Shown here in pieces: positions 34,833-43,455 of a stretch of 64,000 bases of DNA. The number at the start of each line of letters is the position of its first letter. The first letter of the stretch is position 1. The notes below the pieces were generated by a model. That model was not told the origin of the DNA. It saw only the letters and a list, made by a program, of their open reading frames with translations, and made no database searches. Position numbers and translations under genes: made by a program. Where the stretch lies: the NCBI GenBank assembly GCA_021801345.1, contig JAJYYA010000031.1, positions 1 through 64,000 on the forward strand, read 5' to 3'. Origin of the DNA: Nitrospirota bacterium (GTDB lineage: Bacteria; Nitrospirota; Leptospirillia; Leptospirillales; Leptospirillaceae).

Positions 34833-36236
34833 ATGTCGGGCAAAATTCCATCGATGCCGCCGCGGCCTTCTCGAACGGGTTTTTTCGCGGTCGCCGTCCC
34901 CGAAGGGTCTTCTCTTGCACGTTTGATTGTCGGAGGGACCCTCGCCCTCATGTTTTTTTCAGGCTGCGCCGGGTCAGGGGCCCTTCATCCCCATCGCGGA
35001 GAGAAGGGTGTTCTCGTTCCGGTCGAGGATCCCGACGGGCTTATCCCGGACCGTGATGCGCTGACGCTCTACCTGGGAGATCTCTTCAACGCCCGGCGCG
35101 ACGGAGGCCGTGTTCTTTTTGGCGAAAAGCTGGAAAAGCGTCTCCGACAGTATCAGGGGATCCAGGTAACGGAGATCTGCCGGAGTTTCCCCTGCTATGC
35201 CCGGGCCGCGGCCGCATGGAAGAGGGGGTTTATTCTCGAGGCCCGCGTCAGGAAGGACGATGACCGGGCGCACCCGGGCGGGCTTCTCGTTCTGACCCGC
35301 TGGTCTGTCTCGCCCCTCTTTCCGAAGACGACCGTTCCGGTGAGATTCCCGATCGATCGGGGCGCTCCTCTTGCGCTTGAGCCCCAAATCGACCGCGCGA
35401 TATCCCTCATGATGGTCAGGATGGCCCCCCGTCCGAAAGGAAAGATCCGCAAGGATCTCTCCGACGAGATCGCCGATCTTCTCGCCCGTGGAAAGACCGA
35501 ACTGGCCCTCAGAAAAGGCGAAGAGGCCTTTACGGCCGGTCGGGTGGAACCCGACTCCTTCTACATCTCATTGTACAGCCTCGAAATGAGCGCTGGCAAA
35601 CCCCGAATGGCTATGATGGTGGGGGAGAGAGCGATCGCTCTTCGACGGATCTCTGCCGAGCTTCTTCTCCGGATGGTCCGGGATGCGAGGGAGGCCCGCG
35701 ATCCCGAACGGGAGCGGAACCTGCTCTTCGAGGGTCTTTCTCTGTTTCCGAACGACAGAGAGTTCTGGCGGGGACTTGTCCATCAGGACCTTCGGGACAA
35801 GCACTATGCGAAGGCTCTCTCGACGATCCGCCTCTACCAGCGACGGAACCCCCCGCGACCGGGCCATTCCCCATTTGTCCGGGAGACCTATGCTGCCCTT
35901 GTCGGGCTTGGGCGGGGCGACGAAGCCGACCTGTGGTTTCGAAAGGAGATCGACCGCAACTGGATGGAAGGCCCTCGTCCTTCGCTCGTCTTGGCCCATG
36001 CCGTCATTGAGCGCGAACTTCAGAAAGGCGAGTGGGGGAGGGCTGAAAAGGTCGCCCGCCTCCTGGTCGCCCGTGGAGTTCGTTCGACGGAGATCTACCG
36101 GGATTGGATGACGGCGCTCGGAGCCATGGGAAATCCTATCGGAGAGGTTCATGCCGGTCGTCAGGCCATTGAGGGCGGATACGGATCGGGCTGGATCCGG
36201 AGTCAGGTGACATTTCTCGAGCAGAAGGGGTATTGA
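34833..36236 (+). CDS. Putative lipoprotein with TPR-like C-terminal half
   Basis: 467 residues from ATG 34833. A hydrophobic segment ends in LALMFFSGC (about residues 32-43), a plausible lipobox with the lipid-bearing cysteine, but the preceding N-region is unusually long and the start could be ATG 34854. The mature N-terminal half has no recognised domain. From about residue 215 on, helical repeats appear (FTAGRVEPDSFYISLYSLEMSAG and following), resembling tetratricopeptide repeats for protein binding. It is followed after seven bases by pgsA. The role is unknown; envelope assembly is possible. Confidence 0.65.
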   Translation: MSGKIPSMPPRPSRTGFFAVAVPEGSSLARLIVGGTLALMFFSGCAGSGALHPHRGEKGVLVPVEDPDGLIPDRDALTLYLGDLFNARRDGGRVLFGEKLEKRLRQYQGIQVTEICRSFPCYARAAAAWKRGFILEARVRKDDDRAHPGGLLVLTRWSVSPLFPKTTVPVRFPIDRGAPLALEPQIDRAISLMMVRMAPRPKGKIRKDLSDEIADLLARGKTELALRKGEEAFTAGRVEPDSFYISLYSLEMSAGKPRMAMMVGERAIALRRISAELLLRMVRDAREARDPERERNLLFEGLSLFPNDREFWRGLVHQDLRDKHYAKALSTIRLYQRRNPPRPGHSPFVRETYAALVGLGRGDEADLWFRKEIDRNWMEGPRPSLVLAHAVIERELQKGEWGRAEKVARLLVARGVRSTEIYRDWMTALGAMGNPIGEVHAGRQAIEGGYGSGWIRSQVTFLEQKGY

Positions 36237-36243
36237 TCCGAAT

Positions 36244-36801
36244 TTGACAATTCCCAACATTCTTTCAGTTCTGCGAATTCTTCTTGCCCCGGTCTTCTTT
36301 GGACTTGTTGCCTATGGCAACATGGTCTGGGCCTTCTGGGTCTTTTTTGTGGGGGGGCTCACCGATGGCCTTGATGGATTCTTCGCCCGAGTTCTCAACC
36401 AGCGGAGCGATCTTGGGATCATTCTCGACCCGGTGGCCGACAAGGTTTTTCTCTCCTCGTCGGCACTGGCGTTGGGAATCTATGGGATCATTCCACGCTG
36501 GGTCGTGATTCTCTTCGTGGCGAGGGATGCCGTTCTGATTTCCGGAGTGCTCCTTCTCAAGCTGATCGACTGTCCCATTCCCGTCTCGCCCCATGTTTTG
36601 GGGAAGGTGACAACCGGCTTCCAGGTCTTCTACCTCGGAACGGCAGCGCTGGCCCTTGTCGGGATGCCCCTTCCCGGGGCTCTTCGCTTTCTCGAGGCAG
36701 GAGCGGTGGTCATGTCGCTCATTTCGGGGGGGTACTACATCCACAGGGGCCTGACTTGGGTCCAGAAGGGTAAGAATGGAATCGGCCGAATCGATCGATG
36801 A
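36244..36801 (+). CDS. pgsA: CDP-alcohol phosphatidyltransferase (PgsA-like)
   Basis: Integral membrane enzyme, probably making phosphatidylglycerol phosphate from CDP-diacylglycerol and glycerol 3-phosphate. Seen: TIPNILSVLRILLAPVFF at the N-terminus and the full active-site pattern DGLDGFFAR, eight residues, GIILDPVADK (D-G-x2-A-R-x8-G-x3-D-x3-D); four to six spans; 185 residues. TTG start 36244. The substrate alcohol is inferred, since CDP-alcohol transferases share the motif. It overlaps the next gene by 26 bases. Confidence 0.85.
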   Translation: MTIPNILSVLRILLAPVFFGLVAYGNMVWAFWVFFVGGLTDGLDGFFARVLNQRSDLGIILDPVADKVFLSSSALALGIYGIIPRWVVILFVARDAVLISGVLLLKLIDCPIPVSPHVLGKVTTGFQVFYLGTAALALVGMPLPGALRFLEAGAVVMSLISGGYYIHRGLTWVQKGKNGIGRIDR

Positions 36802-38170
36802 GACCCGGGAAGGTCTCGAATATTCTGAAGCTCGTGGTCTCAGGGTCCGGGAAGTTTTAGACGGAAGTCCGGCATGGGAGGCCGGCATAAAAGCGGACGA
36901 CAGTATCCTGAATATCAACGGGAATCTCCTTCGGGATCTCATCGATCTTGAGTTTTATCAGGCCGAGTCTCTGGTTCGCCTCCGGTACAGGAGGGGGACT
37001 GAGAGCCGCTCTGTCCGCATTCGGAAGGACCCCGACCTCTCTCTGGGGATCGTGGTCGATCCTCCGCCGATTCGCCGATGTCCGAACGACTGTTCATTCT
37101 GTTTTGTGGACCAGATGCCCGCAGGCGCCCGAAAGACCCTCTACATTCGGGACGAAGACTACCGGTACAGCTTTCTCTACGGGAACTTCATCACACTTAC
37201 GAATCTCACCGAAAAAGACTATCTGCGGATCCTCGAACAGCGCCTTTCCCCACTTTATATCTCTGTTCATGCCACCGATCCTGTCCTTCGGCGGAAGATT
37301 CTCAAAAACGAGAGGGCGCCGGATGTCATTCCCCTTCTGGAAAGGCTCTGCAAGGGAGGGATCACCCTTCATACCCAGGTCGTTCTTATGCCCGGGGTGA
37401 ACGACGGGGAGGCTCTTCGGAAGACGTGGGAGGATCTGTCTGCGCTTTACCCGCGCGTGGCCTCGCTTGCGGTGGTTCCTGTGGGGCTGACCTCTCACCG
37501 GGAAGGACTTCCCCCTGTTGCCTCAATCGACAGCGCTATCGCGAAACGGATGATTCGGGACGTTGTGGCACTTCAGAAAATGGGCATGAAAAAATGGGGA
37601 GATCCTTTTGTCTACCCCTCAGACGAGTGGTACATCATTGCTCAGGAACCCTTTCCGGCTCTTTCCCGGTATGGGGACCTTCCCCAGTTGGGAAACGGCG
37701 TTGGACTCGTTCCGCTCTTCCGGAAGGAGTGGAAGGGAGGGATTCGTCGCCTTACGGGAACTCTTCCCCGCCCCCTCGCCCTGGTCACCGGGATGGGTTT
37801 TTTTGCCACCCTGTCCGAGTTGGTGACGCTCTGGGAGAAGGGGGCGGAGGTCGGTGAAGGGCGCATCCGGGTGTTGGGAGTCGACAATGTTGCGATGGGT
37901 GAGTCTGTGACTGTCGCAGGACTTCTCGGCGCCGGAGACATTTCCCGGGCGGTAAAGAAGGCCGATCTGCCCTCGGACGCCCTCGTCCTTGTCCCGGACG
38001 TGGCTCTTCGGGACGGGACGGAGATCCTCGTCGACGACGGGTCGATCGGGGATATTGCGTCTATGACCGATCGGGATGTGTGCGCGGTGCCCTCGACGGC
38101 ACGTGCGTTTTTCCAGTGGCTGGGGGAGACCTTTCCCTCGCTATTGGCGAAAAGGGAAAAGGGGGGGTGA
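36776..38170 (+). CDS. PDZ-radical SAM-DUF512 protein
   Basis: 464 residues with three parts: an N-terminal PDZ-like domain (about 15-80; VLDGSPAWEAGIKADDSILNINGN, cut here to its recognisable GSPAWEAGIKADD core), a radical SAM region with CPNDCSFC (C-x3-C-x2-C, about 102-109), and a C-terminal DUF512 domain with PSDEWYI and LVTG. This family occurs widely in Firmicutes and Nitrospirota; its reaction is not known. An ATG at 36776 within pgsA is used. It overlaps ispE by one base, so pgsA, this gene and ispE are likely one transcript. Confidence 0.85.
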   Translation: MESAESIDETREGLEYSEARGLRVREVLDGSPAWEAGIKADDSILNINGNLLRDLIDLEFYQAESLVRLRYRRGTESRSVRIRKDPDLSLGIVVDPPPIRRCPNDCSFCFVDQMPAGARKTLYIRDEDYRYSFLYGNFITLTNLTEKDYLRILEQRLSPLYISVHATDPVLRRKILKNERAPDVIPLLERLCKGGITLHTQVVLMPGVNDGEALRKTWEDLSALYPRVASLAVVPVGLTSHREGLPPVASIDSAIAKRMIRDVVALQKMGMKKWGDPFVYPSDEWYIIAQEPFPALSRYGDLPQLGNGVGLVPLFRKEWKGGIRRLTGTLPRPLALVTGMGFFATLSELVTLWEKGAEVGEGRIRVLGVDNVAMGESVTVAGLLGAGDISRAVKKADLPSDALVLVPDVALRDGTEILVDDGSIGDIASMTDRDVCAVPSTARAFFQWLGETFPSLLAKREKGG

Positions 38171-39072
38171 TGTCAAAAACGGTGTATCTGAGAAGTCCGG
38201 CCAAGATCAACCTCTCCCTTCTCATCCTGTGCCGGAGGCCCGATGGCTATCACGAGCTTTTGACCGAGATGGCGATGATTGACCTCTTCGACAACCTGAA
38301 GCTTGAACGGACGAGAGCCGAGGGGGTGCATATTTCCCTTTCCGGACGTCCGATCGACGGAGACCCCAGGAAAAACCTCGTGGTTCGAGCCCTTGAGGCG
38401 CTTACAAAAAAGGCGATGGAAAAAGGGGAGAGGATCTCGGGGGGATTTGCCGTCGACCTCGAGAAGAATATTCCCGTGGGAGCGGGACTGGGAGGGGGGT
38501 CGTCCAATGCGGCCATTGTTCTTTGGGGGGGAAATCGCTTGCTGGGAAGCCCTTTGACCCGAGACGAGTTGGAGGCCATTTGTCGGGATCTCGGTTCGGA
38601 TGTGCCCTTCTTTCTCGGGGGCCCCAGGGCGATGGGCGTCGGACGGGGGGAGAGGCTCGTAGCGCTTCCTCCTCCTGCTCCAGGAACGGTCCTCCTTTGG
38701 AACCCCGGGGTTCCCTTGCCGACGGCCTCCGTTTACAAGGCCCTGGATCCGTCGACCTTTCCGGTGCAGGGACCCTGCGAATTGACAGAAGAGGACCGTT
38801 CTATTAAAATTGGTAGTCTTTTGAAGTCCGGAAAACTTCTTAACAGCCTCGAGGCCCCGGCTCTTTCTATTTGCCCGCAAATATCCAAGGGAATAGAGTT
38901 TCTTGAGCGGTATCGTCCGGGGAACGTGCGGATGACAGGATCCGGTCCGACCGTCTTTGCCCGCTGTGACAGCCGGGAGGAAGGTCAGTCTCTTTCCGGA
39001 AGAATTGTCGCAGAGCTCGGCGGATGGTCCGGCGTCCATGCCTACCTCGAGGATCCTCCCGTCTCCTTTTAG
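38170..39072 (+). CDS. ispE: 4-Diphosphocytidyl-2-C-methyl-D-erythritol kinase
   Basis: GHMP kinase of the MEP (non-mevalonate) isoprenoid pathway. Seen: LRSPAKINLSLLIL, RPDGYHELLTEMAMI, the ATP-binding VGAGLGGGSSNAAI, LGSDVPFFL, and the closing MTGSGPTVFA; 300 residues. TGATG overlap with the previous gene. Isoprenoids from this pathway feed hopanoids (hpnH), undecaprenyl carriers (mraY, murG) and quinones. tRNA-Gln and prs follow; ispE-prs-rplY-pth-ychF is a common order. Confidence 0.95.
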   Translation: MSKTVYLRSPAKINLSLLILCRRPDGYHELLTEMAMIDLFDNLKLERTRAEGVHISLSGRPIDGDPRKNLVVRALEALTKKAMEKGERISGGFAVDLEKNIPVGAGLGGGSSNAAIVLWGGNRLLGSPLTRDELEAICRDLGSDVPFFLGGPRAMGVGRGERLVALPPPAPGTVLLWNPGVPLPTASVYKALDPSTFPVQGPCELTEEDRSIKIGSLLKSGKLLNSLEAPALSICPQISKGIEFLERYRPGNVRMTGSGPTVFARCDSREEGQSLSGRIVAELGGWSGVHAYLEDPPVSF

Positions 39073-39113
39073 AGACTTTCCGGGACCCGGGAGTTCCTGT
39101 CATGAAGACTGAC

Positions 39114-39188
39114 TGGGGCGTCGACAAGCGGCAAGTCACGAGATTTTGGATCTCGCATTCCCAGGTTCGAATCCTGGCGCCCCAACCA
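39114..39188 (+). tRNA. tRNA-Gln (TTG)
   Basis: Acceptor TGGGGCG pairs with CGCCCCA, followed by discriminator A and an encoded CCA. D stem GAC/GTC; anticodon stem CGAGA/TCTCG with loop TTTTGGA giving anticodon TTG (reads CAA/CAG); T arm CCAGG-TTCGAAT-CCTGG. Length 75 including CCA. It lies between ispE and prs. Confidence 0.97.
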
Positions 39189-39260
39189 TATTTATTTCTG
39201 TCTGCTTTTTTCTGCTACTGGGGTCGGCTTGGCCGTTGACCGGGAGAACAGGATACCGTC

Positions 39261-40202
39261 GTGAGAGAGATCAAGGTTTTTTCGGGGAACGCCAATATTG
39301 CACTGGCACAGGAGATCGTGGACTATCTCGGTTTCTCCTTGTGCACATCGACTGTCTCCTCTTTTTCCGACGGGGAGATTCGCGTCAGGATCGATGAAAA
39401 TGTTCGAGGGAATGATGTCTTTCTGATCCAGTCGCTGTCCCATCCCGTCAATAATCACTTGATGGAGCTTCTGGTCATGATCGACGCCGTGAAGCGCGCC
39501 TCTGCCCAGAGGATTACAGCGGTTCTTCCCTATTATGCCTATGCCCGTCAGGACAGGAAGGATCAGCCCCGCGTTCCGATCACGGCGAAGCTCGTGGCCG
39601 ATCTGATCACCACGGCGGGGGCCTCGCGCATCCTGACACTCGATCTTCATACGGGCCAGCTTCAGGGATTTTTCAATATCCCGGTGGACCACCTTCACGG
39701 GACTCCGGTGCTGATCGAGCCCCTTCGAAGGATCGCCAGCCAGGAAAAGATTGTCATCCTCTCCCCCGATGCCGGTGGTGTCGAGCGCTCCCGGGTCTTT
39801 GCCAAGAGGCTTCAGGCGCCCCTTGCCATCATCGACAAGCGGCGGGAAGGTCCCAATCAGTCGCAGGTCATGAACATCATCGGTGATGTTGGCGGAAGGA
39901 CGGCGCTCATTCTCGATGACATGATCGATACGGCGGGCACGATTACGCAGGGCGCCCAGGCCGCGATTGATGCCGGGGCCAAAAGGGTTGTCGCGGTGGC
40001 AACCCATCCGATTCTTTCGGGAAAGGCGCTTGAGCGTCTCAACGCTTCCGTTATCGACGAGGTCATTGTCACAAACTCCATTCCCATCATGGGGAAGGAT
40101 GAACAGTGTCGGAAGATTCGGGTCTACTCCATTGCGCCCCTTCTGGGCGAGGCGATCCGGAGAATCCATGACGACGAATCGGTCAGTTCCCTGTTTATTT
40201 AA
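39261..40202 (+). CDS. prs: Ribose-phosphate pyrophosphokinase
   Basis: Makes PRPP from ribose 5-phosphate and ATP for purine, pyrimidine, His, Trp and NAD synthesis. Seen: FSGNANIALAQEI, SFSDGEIRVRI, the PRPP synthase signature DLHTGQLQGFFNIPVD, and the PRPP-binding loop LILDDMIDTAGTI; 313 residues, class I. GTG start 39261. A hairpin (40208-40227) follows the stop. Confidence 0.96.
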   Translation: MREIKVFSGNANIALAQEIVDYLGFSLCTSTVSSFSDGEIRVRIDENVRGNDVFLIQSLSHPVNNHLMELLVMIDAVKRASAQRITAVLPYYAYARQDRKDQPRVPITAKLVADLITTAGASRILTLDLHTGQLQGFFNIPVDHLHGTPVLIEPLRRIASQEKIVILSPDAGGVERSRVFAKRLQAPLAIIDKRREGPNQSQVMNIIGDVGGRTALILDDMIDTAGTITQGAQAAIDAGAKRVVAVATHPILSGKALERLNASVIDEVIVTNSIPIMGKDEQCRKIRVYSIAPLLGEAIRRIHDDESVSSLFI

Positions 40203-40207
40203 GGTGT

Positions 40208-40227
40208 GGCCCGTCCGTAGACGGGCC
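40208..40227 (+). terminator. Perfect hairpin between prs and rplY
   Basis: GGCCCGTC (40208-40215), loop CGTA, GACGGGCC (40220-40227): eight G-C-rich pairs. It starts five bases after the prs stop. There is no T-run after it, so it may be a weak terminator, a processing or stability element, or part of the rplY leader. Confidence 0.45.
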
Positions 40228-40262
40228 GTGTCGTCTCGAACAGTCAATGCAAGGAGGAATGC

Positions 40263-40838
40263 GTGGAACACAGCAAGCTCAAAGTATCGGTCCGGGAGTC
40301 GACAGGAAAGGGCGTGGCCAGGACTCTCAGACGATCCGGTCATATTCCGGCGGTGGTTTATGGATCCGGAAAGGCGCAGTCCCTTTCGGCACTTCTCAAG
40401 GATGTGGAAAAGGCGATGCAGGGCCACGCAGGAAGAAATGGTCTCTTCGACCTCGAGATTCAGGAGGGAAAGAAGAACCGGACGGCGCTGACTCTCGTTC
40501 GGGATATTCAGCGGGATCCCATCACCGGAAAAATCCTCCACGTCGACTTTCTTGAGGTGTCGGAAAAGGCGAAGATCCGGAACAAGGTGCCGGTCGAGGT
40601 CATCGGAACAACCCCCGAAGGGGTCAAGAAGGGCGGCATCCTCGACATCGTCCACCGGGAGCTTCATGTGGAGTGTCTGTCCTTCCAGATGCCGGATCAC
40701 ATTACGGTCGATGGCTCGGCTCTCGACATCAACCAGACACTGCATGTTCGCGAACTGGTCCTTCCTGCCGGCGTCACCGTTCTCGATGACCCGAGTTTGG
40801 TTGTGCTCCATGTGATTCCGCCCAAGGCCGAAGCCTAG
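40263..40838 (+). CDS. rplY: 50S ribosomal protein L25 (Ctc/TL5 type)
   Basis: 5S rRNA-binding protein of the large subunit, long form. 191 residues: an N-terminal L25 domain with TGKGVARTLRRSGHIPAVVYG and a second domain containing VEVIGTTPEGVKKGGIL and the LHVRELVLPAGVTVLDD segment that marks the TL5/Ctc form. GTG start 40263 with AAGGAGG upstream. It is followed by pth after 23 bases. Confidence 0.94.
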   Translation: MEHSKLKVSVRESTGKGVARTLRRSGHIPAVVYGSGKAQSLSALLKDVEKAMQGHAGRNGLFDLEIQEGKKNRTALTLVRDIQRDPITGKILHVDFLEVSEKAKIRNKVPVEVIGTTPEGVKKGGILDIVHRELHVECLSFQMPDHITVDGSALDINQTLHVRELVLPAGVTVLDDPSLVVLHVIPPKAEA

Positions 40839-40861
40839 CCGGAAGGTCGCAGGAGGCAGGC

Positions 40862-41416
40862 GTGTCCCTGGCTGTGATCGGCCTGGGGAACCCGGGGAGC
40901 GATTATGAGGGGACCCGCCACAATGCGGGAAAGATCCTTCTCGACCATGTCGCGTCCCTCGCCGGGATCTCCTTGGGGAGAGTTCAGGGGGAGATCCGTT
41001 TCGGTGAGGGGCACTGGTTGGGGGAGAGAATTTTTCTCGTCTTTCCTGAGACCTTCATGAACCTGAGCGGTCGGGTTGTCCCCTGGCTCAGGCTTCACGG
41101 AGTCGAAAGTCCTTCGGAGTGGCTCCTCCTCCACGACGACCTCGATACGCCCTTCGGGATGGTTCGTTTTCGGGAAAAGGGCGGTAGCGGAGGACAGCGG
41201 GGGCTTCGCTCGATTCTCGCCGCGGCGGGCTCGGAGACGATCGCCCGGGTCAAGTTTGGCATTGGTCGGCCCCTCTCTCCGGGCGCCGACATTAGTCAGT
41301 ATGTTCTTTCGCCCTTCACCAAGGATGAGCGGCTCCGTCTTCCGGAGCTCCTCCAAACCGGAGGCCATCTGGTGGAACGGTGGATTCAGTCGCGTTTGTC
41401 GAAGGTCAAGGGGTGA
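40862..41416 (+). CDS. pth: Peptidyl-tRNA hydrolase
   Basis: Recycles tRNA from prematurely released peptidyl-tRNA. Seen: VIGLGNPGSDYEGTRHNAG with the catalytic His in RHNAG, FMNLSG, LLHDDLDTPFGMVR (catalytic Asp) and GGSGGQRGLRSI; 184 residues. GTG start 40862. The late family segment VKFGIGRP is present. It stands five bases before the ychF start. Confidence 0.95.
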   Translation: MSLAVIGLGNPGSDYEGTRHNAGKILLDHVASLAGISLGRVQGEIRFGEGHWLGERIFLVFPETFMNLSGRVVPWLRLHGVESPSEWLLLHDDLDTPFGMVRFREKGGSGGQRGLRSILAAAGSETIARVKFGIGRPLSPGADISQYVLSPFTKDERLRLPELLQTGGHLVERWIQSRLSKVKG

Positions 41417-41420
41417 TGGT

Positions 41421-42515
41421 GTGGGGTTGTCCTGTGGTATTGTCGGTCTTCCCAATGTGGGGAAGTCCACTCTTTTTAACGCGCTGACGGCTTCGGCCGT
41501 CCCCGTGGCGAACTACCCCTTTTGCACCATCGATCCCCACTCCGGGATCGTTCCTGTCCCGGATCATCGGCTTGGGCGTCTTTCGGCGATGTACCAAACT
41601 CGAAAGACCGTTCCGACGACCGTCGAGTTCGTGGACATTGCCGGGCTCGTGAAGGGGGCAAGCGAAGGTGAGGGTCTGGGAAACCAGTTTCTCGGGCACA
41701 TTCGCTCGGTCGATCTGGTCGTGCACGTTCTCAGGGGATTTGAGGATGGAGAAATCACCCATGTGCACGGGGAGGTGAACCCCCTCTCGGATCTCGAGGT
41801 TATCGAGACCGAGCTACTGCTCTCAGACCTGTCATCCCTGTCGGCCCGCCTCCCGAAGCTTGAGAAGCAGTGGAAGTCGGCTCCCAAGGAGCAGGAGATC
41901 CAAAAGCCCGCATTTACGGCTATCCTTTCCGCCCTCGAAGAGGGGAAGCCCGCTCGCGGGGTGCAGCTTGATCCTCTGGCGGAGAGCTTTCGCAAGGGTC
42001 TCGGCCTTCTGACCGACAAGCCGGCCCTTTATGTGGCCAACGTGGCGGAGACGGAGGTTCGCTCTCCCTCGAAAACGGTTCAAAGGCTTGAGGAGGCCAT
42101 CGGAAAGCGGGGTGGAGTCCTGATTCCGATCTGTGCCAAATGGGAGGCGGAGATCGCCGAGCTTCCCGAAGAGGAGCGGGCTGCCTTTCTTCGGGAGCTG
42201 GGGCTCGATCGTTCGGGGCTCGATCGTCTGGTTACGGAAGGATACCGCTCTTTGGGCCTTGTGACCTTTTTGACGGCGGGAGAGGTCGAGGTTCGGGCCT
42301 GGACCGTTCCCCAGGGAACGACCGCACCCAAGGCGGCCGCAGAGATCCACTCCGACATCGAGCGGGGGTTCATCAGGGCCGAGGTCATGCGTTACGAGGA
42401 TCTTGACAGGCTGGGCTCGGAAAAGGCCGTCAAGGAGAAAGGTCTTCTTCGACTCGAGGGCAAGGAGTATGTCGTTCAAGATGGAGATGTCGTTTATTTC
42501 CGCTTTCACGTCTAG
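41421..42515 (+). CDS. ychF: Redox-regulated ATPase YchF (Obg-like)
   Basis: Ribosome-associated P-loop ATPase of the Obg-related group. Seen: GIVGLPNVGKSTLFNALT (P-loop), DIAGLVKGASEGEGLGNQFL (G3 region), a NVAE motif in place of NKxD (typical of the ATP-specific YchF), and the C-terminal TGS domain with GTTAPKAAAEIHSDI and FIRAEVM; 364 residues. GTG 41421 gives the family N-terminus MG-x-x-CGIVG and has AAGGGG seven bases upstream; TTG 41427 is the alternative. Confidence 0.95.
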   Translation: MGLSCGIVGLPNVGKSTLFNALTASAVPVANYPFCTIDPHSGIVPVPDHRLGRLSAMYQTRKTVPTTVEFVDIAGLVKGASEGEGLGNQFLGHIRSVDLVVHVLRGFEDGEITHVHGEVNPLSDLEVIETELLLSDLSSLSARLPKLEKQWKSAPKEQEIQKPAFTAILSALEEGKPARGVQLDPLAESFRKGLGLLTDKPALYVANVAETEVRSPSKTVQRLEEAIGKRGGVLIPICAKWEAEIAELPEEERAAFLRELGLDRSGLDRLVTEGYRSLGLVTFLTAGEVEVRAWTVPQGTTAPKAAAEIHSDIERGFIRAEVMRYEDLDRLGSEKAVKEKGLLRLEGKEYVVQDGDVVYFRFHV

Positions 42516-42529
42516 ATCAATTTGACACG

Positions 42530-42548
42530 CCCCGGAGAGGGTCCGGGG
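42530..42548 (+). promoter_or_regulatory. Leader hairpin just before the rpsF ribosome site
   Basis: CCCCGGA (42530-42536), loop GAGGG, TCCGGGG (42542-42548), directly upstream of an AAAAAAGGGGG ribosome site. In several phyla the S6-S18 pair binds a structured rpsF leader; this hairpin could serve a similar control, though I did not see the full known motif. An alternative is a terminator for ychF, but no T-run follows. Confidence 0.35.
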
Positions 42549-42565
42549 AGAAAAAAGGGGGTTTT

Positions 42566-42952
42566 ATGTACTTCTATGAATGTGTTCTTCTTCTGAAGCC
42601 GACGCTTTCCGATGAGGAAGCTCAGGGTGTTGTTTCCCGTTATGAAAAGATTGTCGAGGAAAAAGGCGGACGCCTTCATGCGACCCAACGACTGGGCAAG
42701 AAAAGACTCGCCTACGAGTTGCGCAAGGAGAAGAAGGCCGATTATGTTATACTGTATGCCGAGTTCAAGAGTCCTTCCGACCAGCTCGAGATCGAGCGTG
42801 TGGCGCGGCTCGACGAGCGCGTCATCAAGAGCATGATCCTCCGCCGCAAGACCCTCGTGGTTCCCTCCATGGACTCTTCGTCGGAGTCGGCGGCGCACAA
42901 CACAGAAGCGGGTGCGGCGTTTGTGGGGGCACCTGAAGGAGAGGCCATTTGA
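42566..42952 (+). CDS. rpsF: 30S ribosomal protein S6
   Basis: Small-subunit protein that binds next to S18 on the platform. Seen: MYFYECVLLLKPTLSDEE, GRLHATQRLGKKRLAYELRK and the HhH-type VARLDERVIKSMILRR; 128 residues with an extra acidic and Ala/Ser-rich C-terminal tail of about 35 residues. AGGGGG lies five bases upstream of ATG 42566. It shares four bases with ssb (TTGA). Confidence 0.96.
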   Translation: MYFYECVLLLKPTLSDEEAQGVVSRYEKIVEEKGGRLHATQRLGKKRLAYELRKEKKADYVILYAEFKSPSDQLEIERVARLDERVIKSMILRRKTLVVPSMDSSSESAAHNTEAGAAFVGAPEGEAI

Positions 42953-43383
42953 GCAGCTTCAACAAAGTTGTCCTGATGGGGAACCTGACCCGAGACCCCG
43001 AGATCCGGGTCACGGGGGGGGGAATGCCTGTCGGTTCCTTCAGTCTTGCCATCAACAACAACCGCGGTAAGGCGGGAGAAGAGAAGGACGATGTCAGCTA
43101 TATCGACTGCGTGACCTTCGGAAAGCAGGCCGACTTCGTTCGGGACTACCTCTCCAAGGGGATGCCGATCCTCGTCGAGGGACGCCTCCAGCAGAACCGC
43201 TGGGAGCAGGAGGGGCAGAAGCGGTCGAAGGTTGAGGTGATCGTTCAGACGCTGACCTTCGTCGGTCCGCCCAAACGCTCGGGTGGAGGTCACTCGGATC
43301 AGGGAGGGCGTTCCCAGGACTCCTACCCCGATCCGGGTTCAGGGTCGGGATTTCAGGTCCCGGAGTCGGATATCCCGTTCTAA
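42949..43383 (+). CDS. ssb: Single-stranded DNA-binding protein
   Basis: OB-fold protein that covers ssDNA in replication and repair. Seen: NKVVLMGNLTRDPEIRVT at the N-terminus, YIDCVTFGKQADFVRDYL, KGMPILVEGRLQ, and a Gly/Ser/Pro-rich linker ending in the acidic tip ESDIPF that binds partner proteins; 144 residues. TTG start 42949 overlaps the rpsF stop. The rpsF-ssb-rpsR order is the classic one. Confidence 0.96.
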   Translation: MSSFNKVVLMGNLTRDPEIRVTGGGMPVGSFSLAINNNRGKAGEEKDDVSYIDCVTFGKQADFVRDYLSKGMPILVEGRLQQNRWEQEGQKRSKVEVIVQTLTFVGPPKRSGGGHSDQGGRSQDSYPDPGSGSGFQVPESDIPF

Positions 43384-43390
43384 AATCATG

Positions 43391-43409
43391 GGAGTGTCAG
43401 TGACACTCC
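43391..43409 (+). promoter_or_regulatory. Perfect palindrome between ssb and rpsR
   Basis: GGAGTGTCA (43391-43399), one central G, TGACACTCC (43401-43409). As RNA it would fold as a short hairpin; as DNA it could be an operator. A T-containing but not T-run sequence (CACCTTTTCC) follows. Possible attenuator tuning rpsR relative to ssb. Confidence 0.4.
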
Positions 43410-43455
43410 TCACCTTTTCCGGTTTGTCCGGATATAGAGGAAAGGACAGTTTTCC

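Noticed and set aside
39192-40811. 539-codon - strand frame opposite prs and rplY
   Set aside because: Antisense shadow; the + strand genes are certain.
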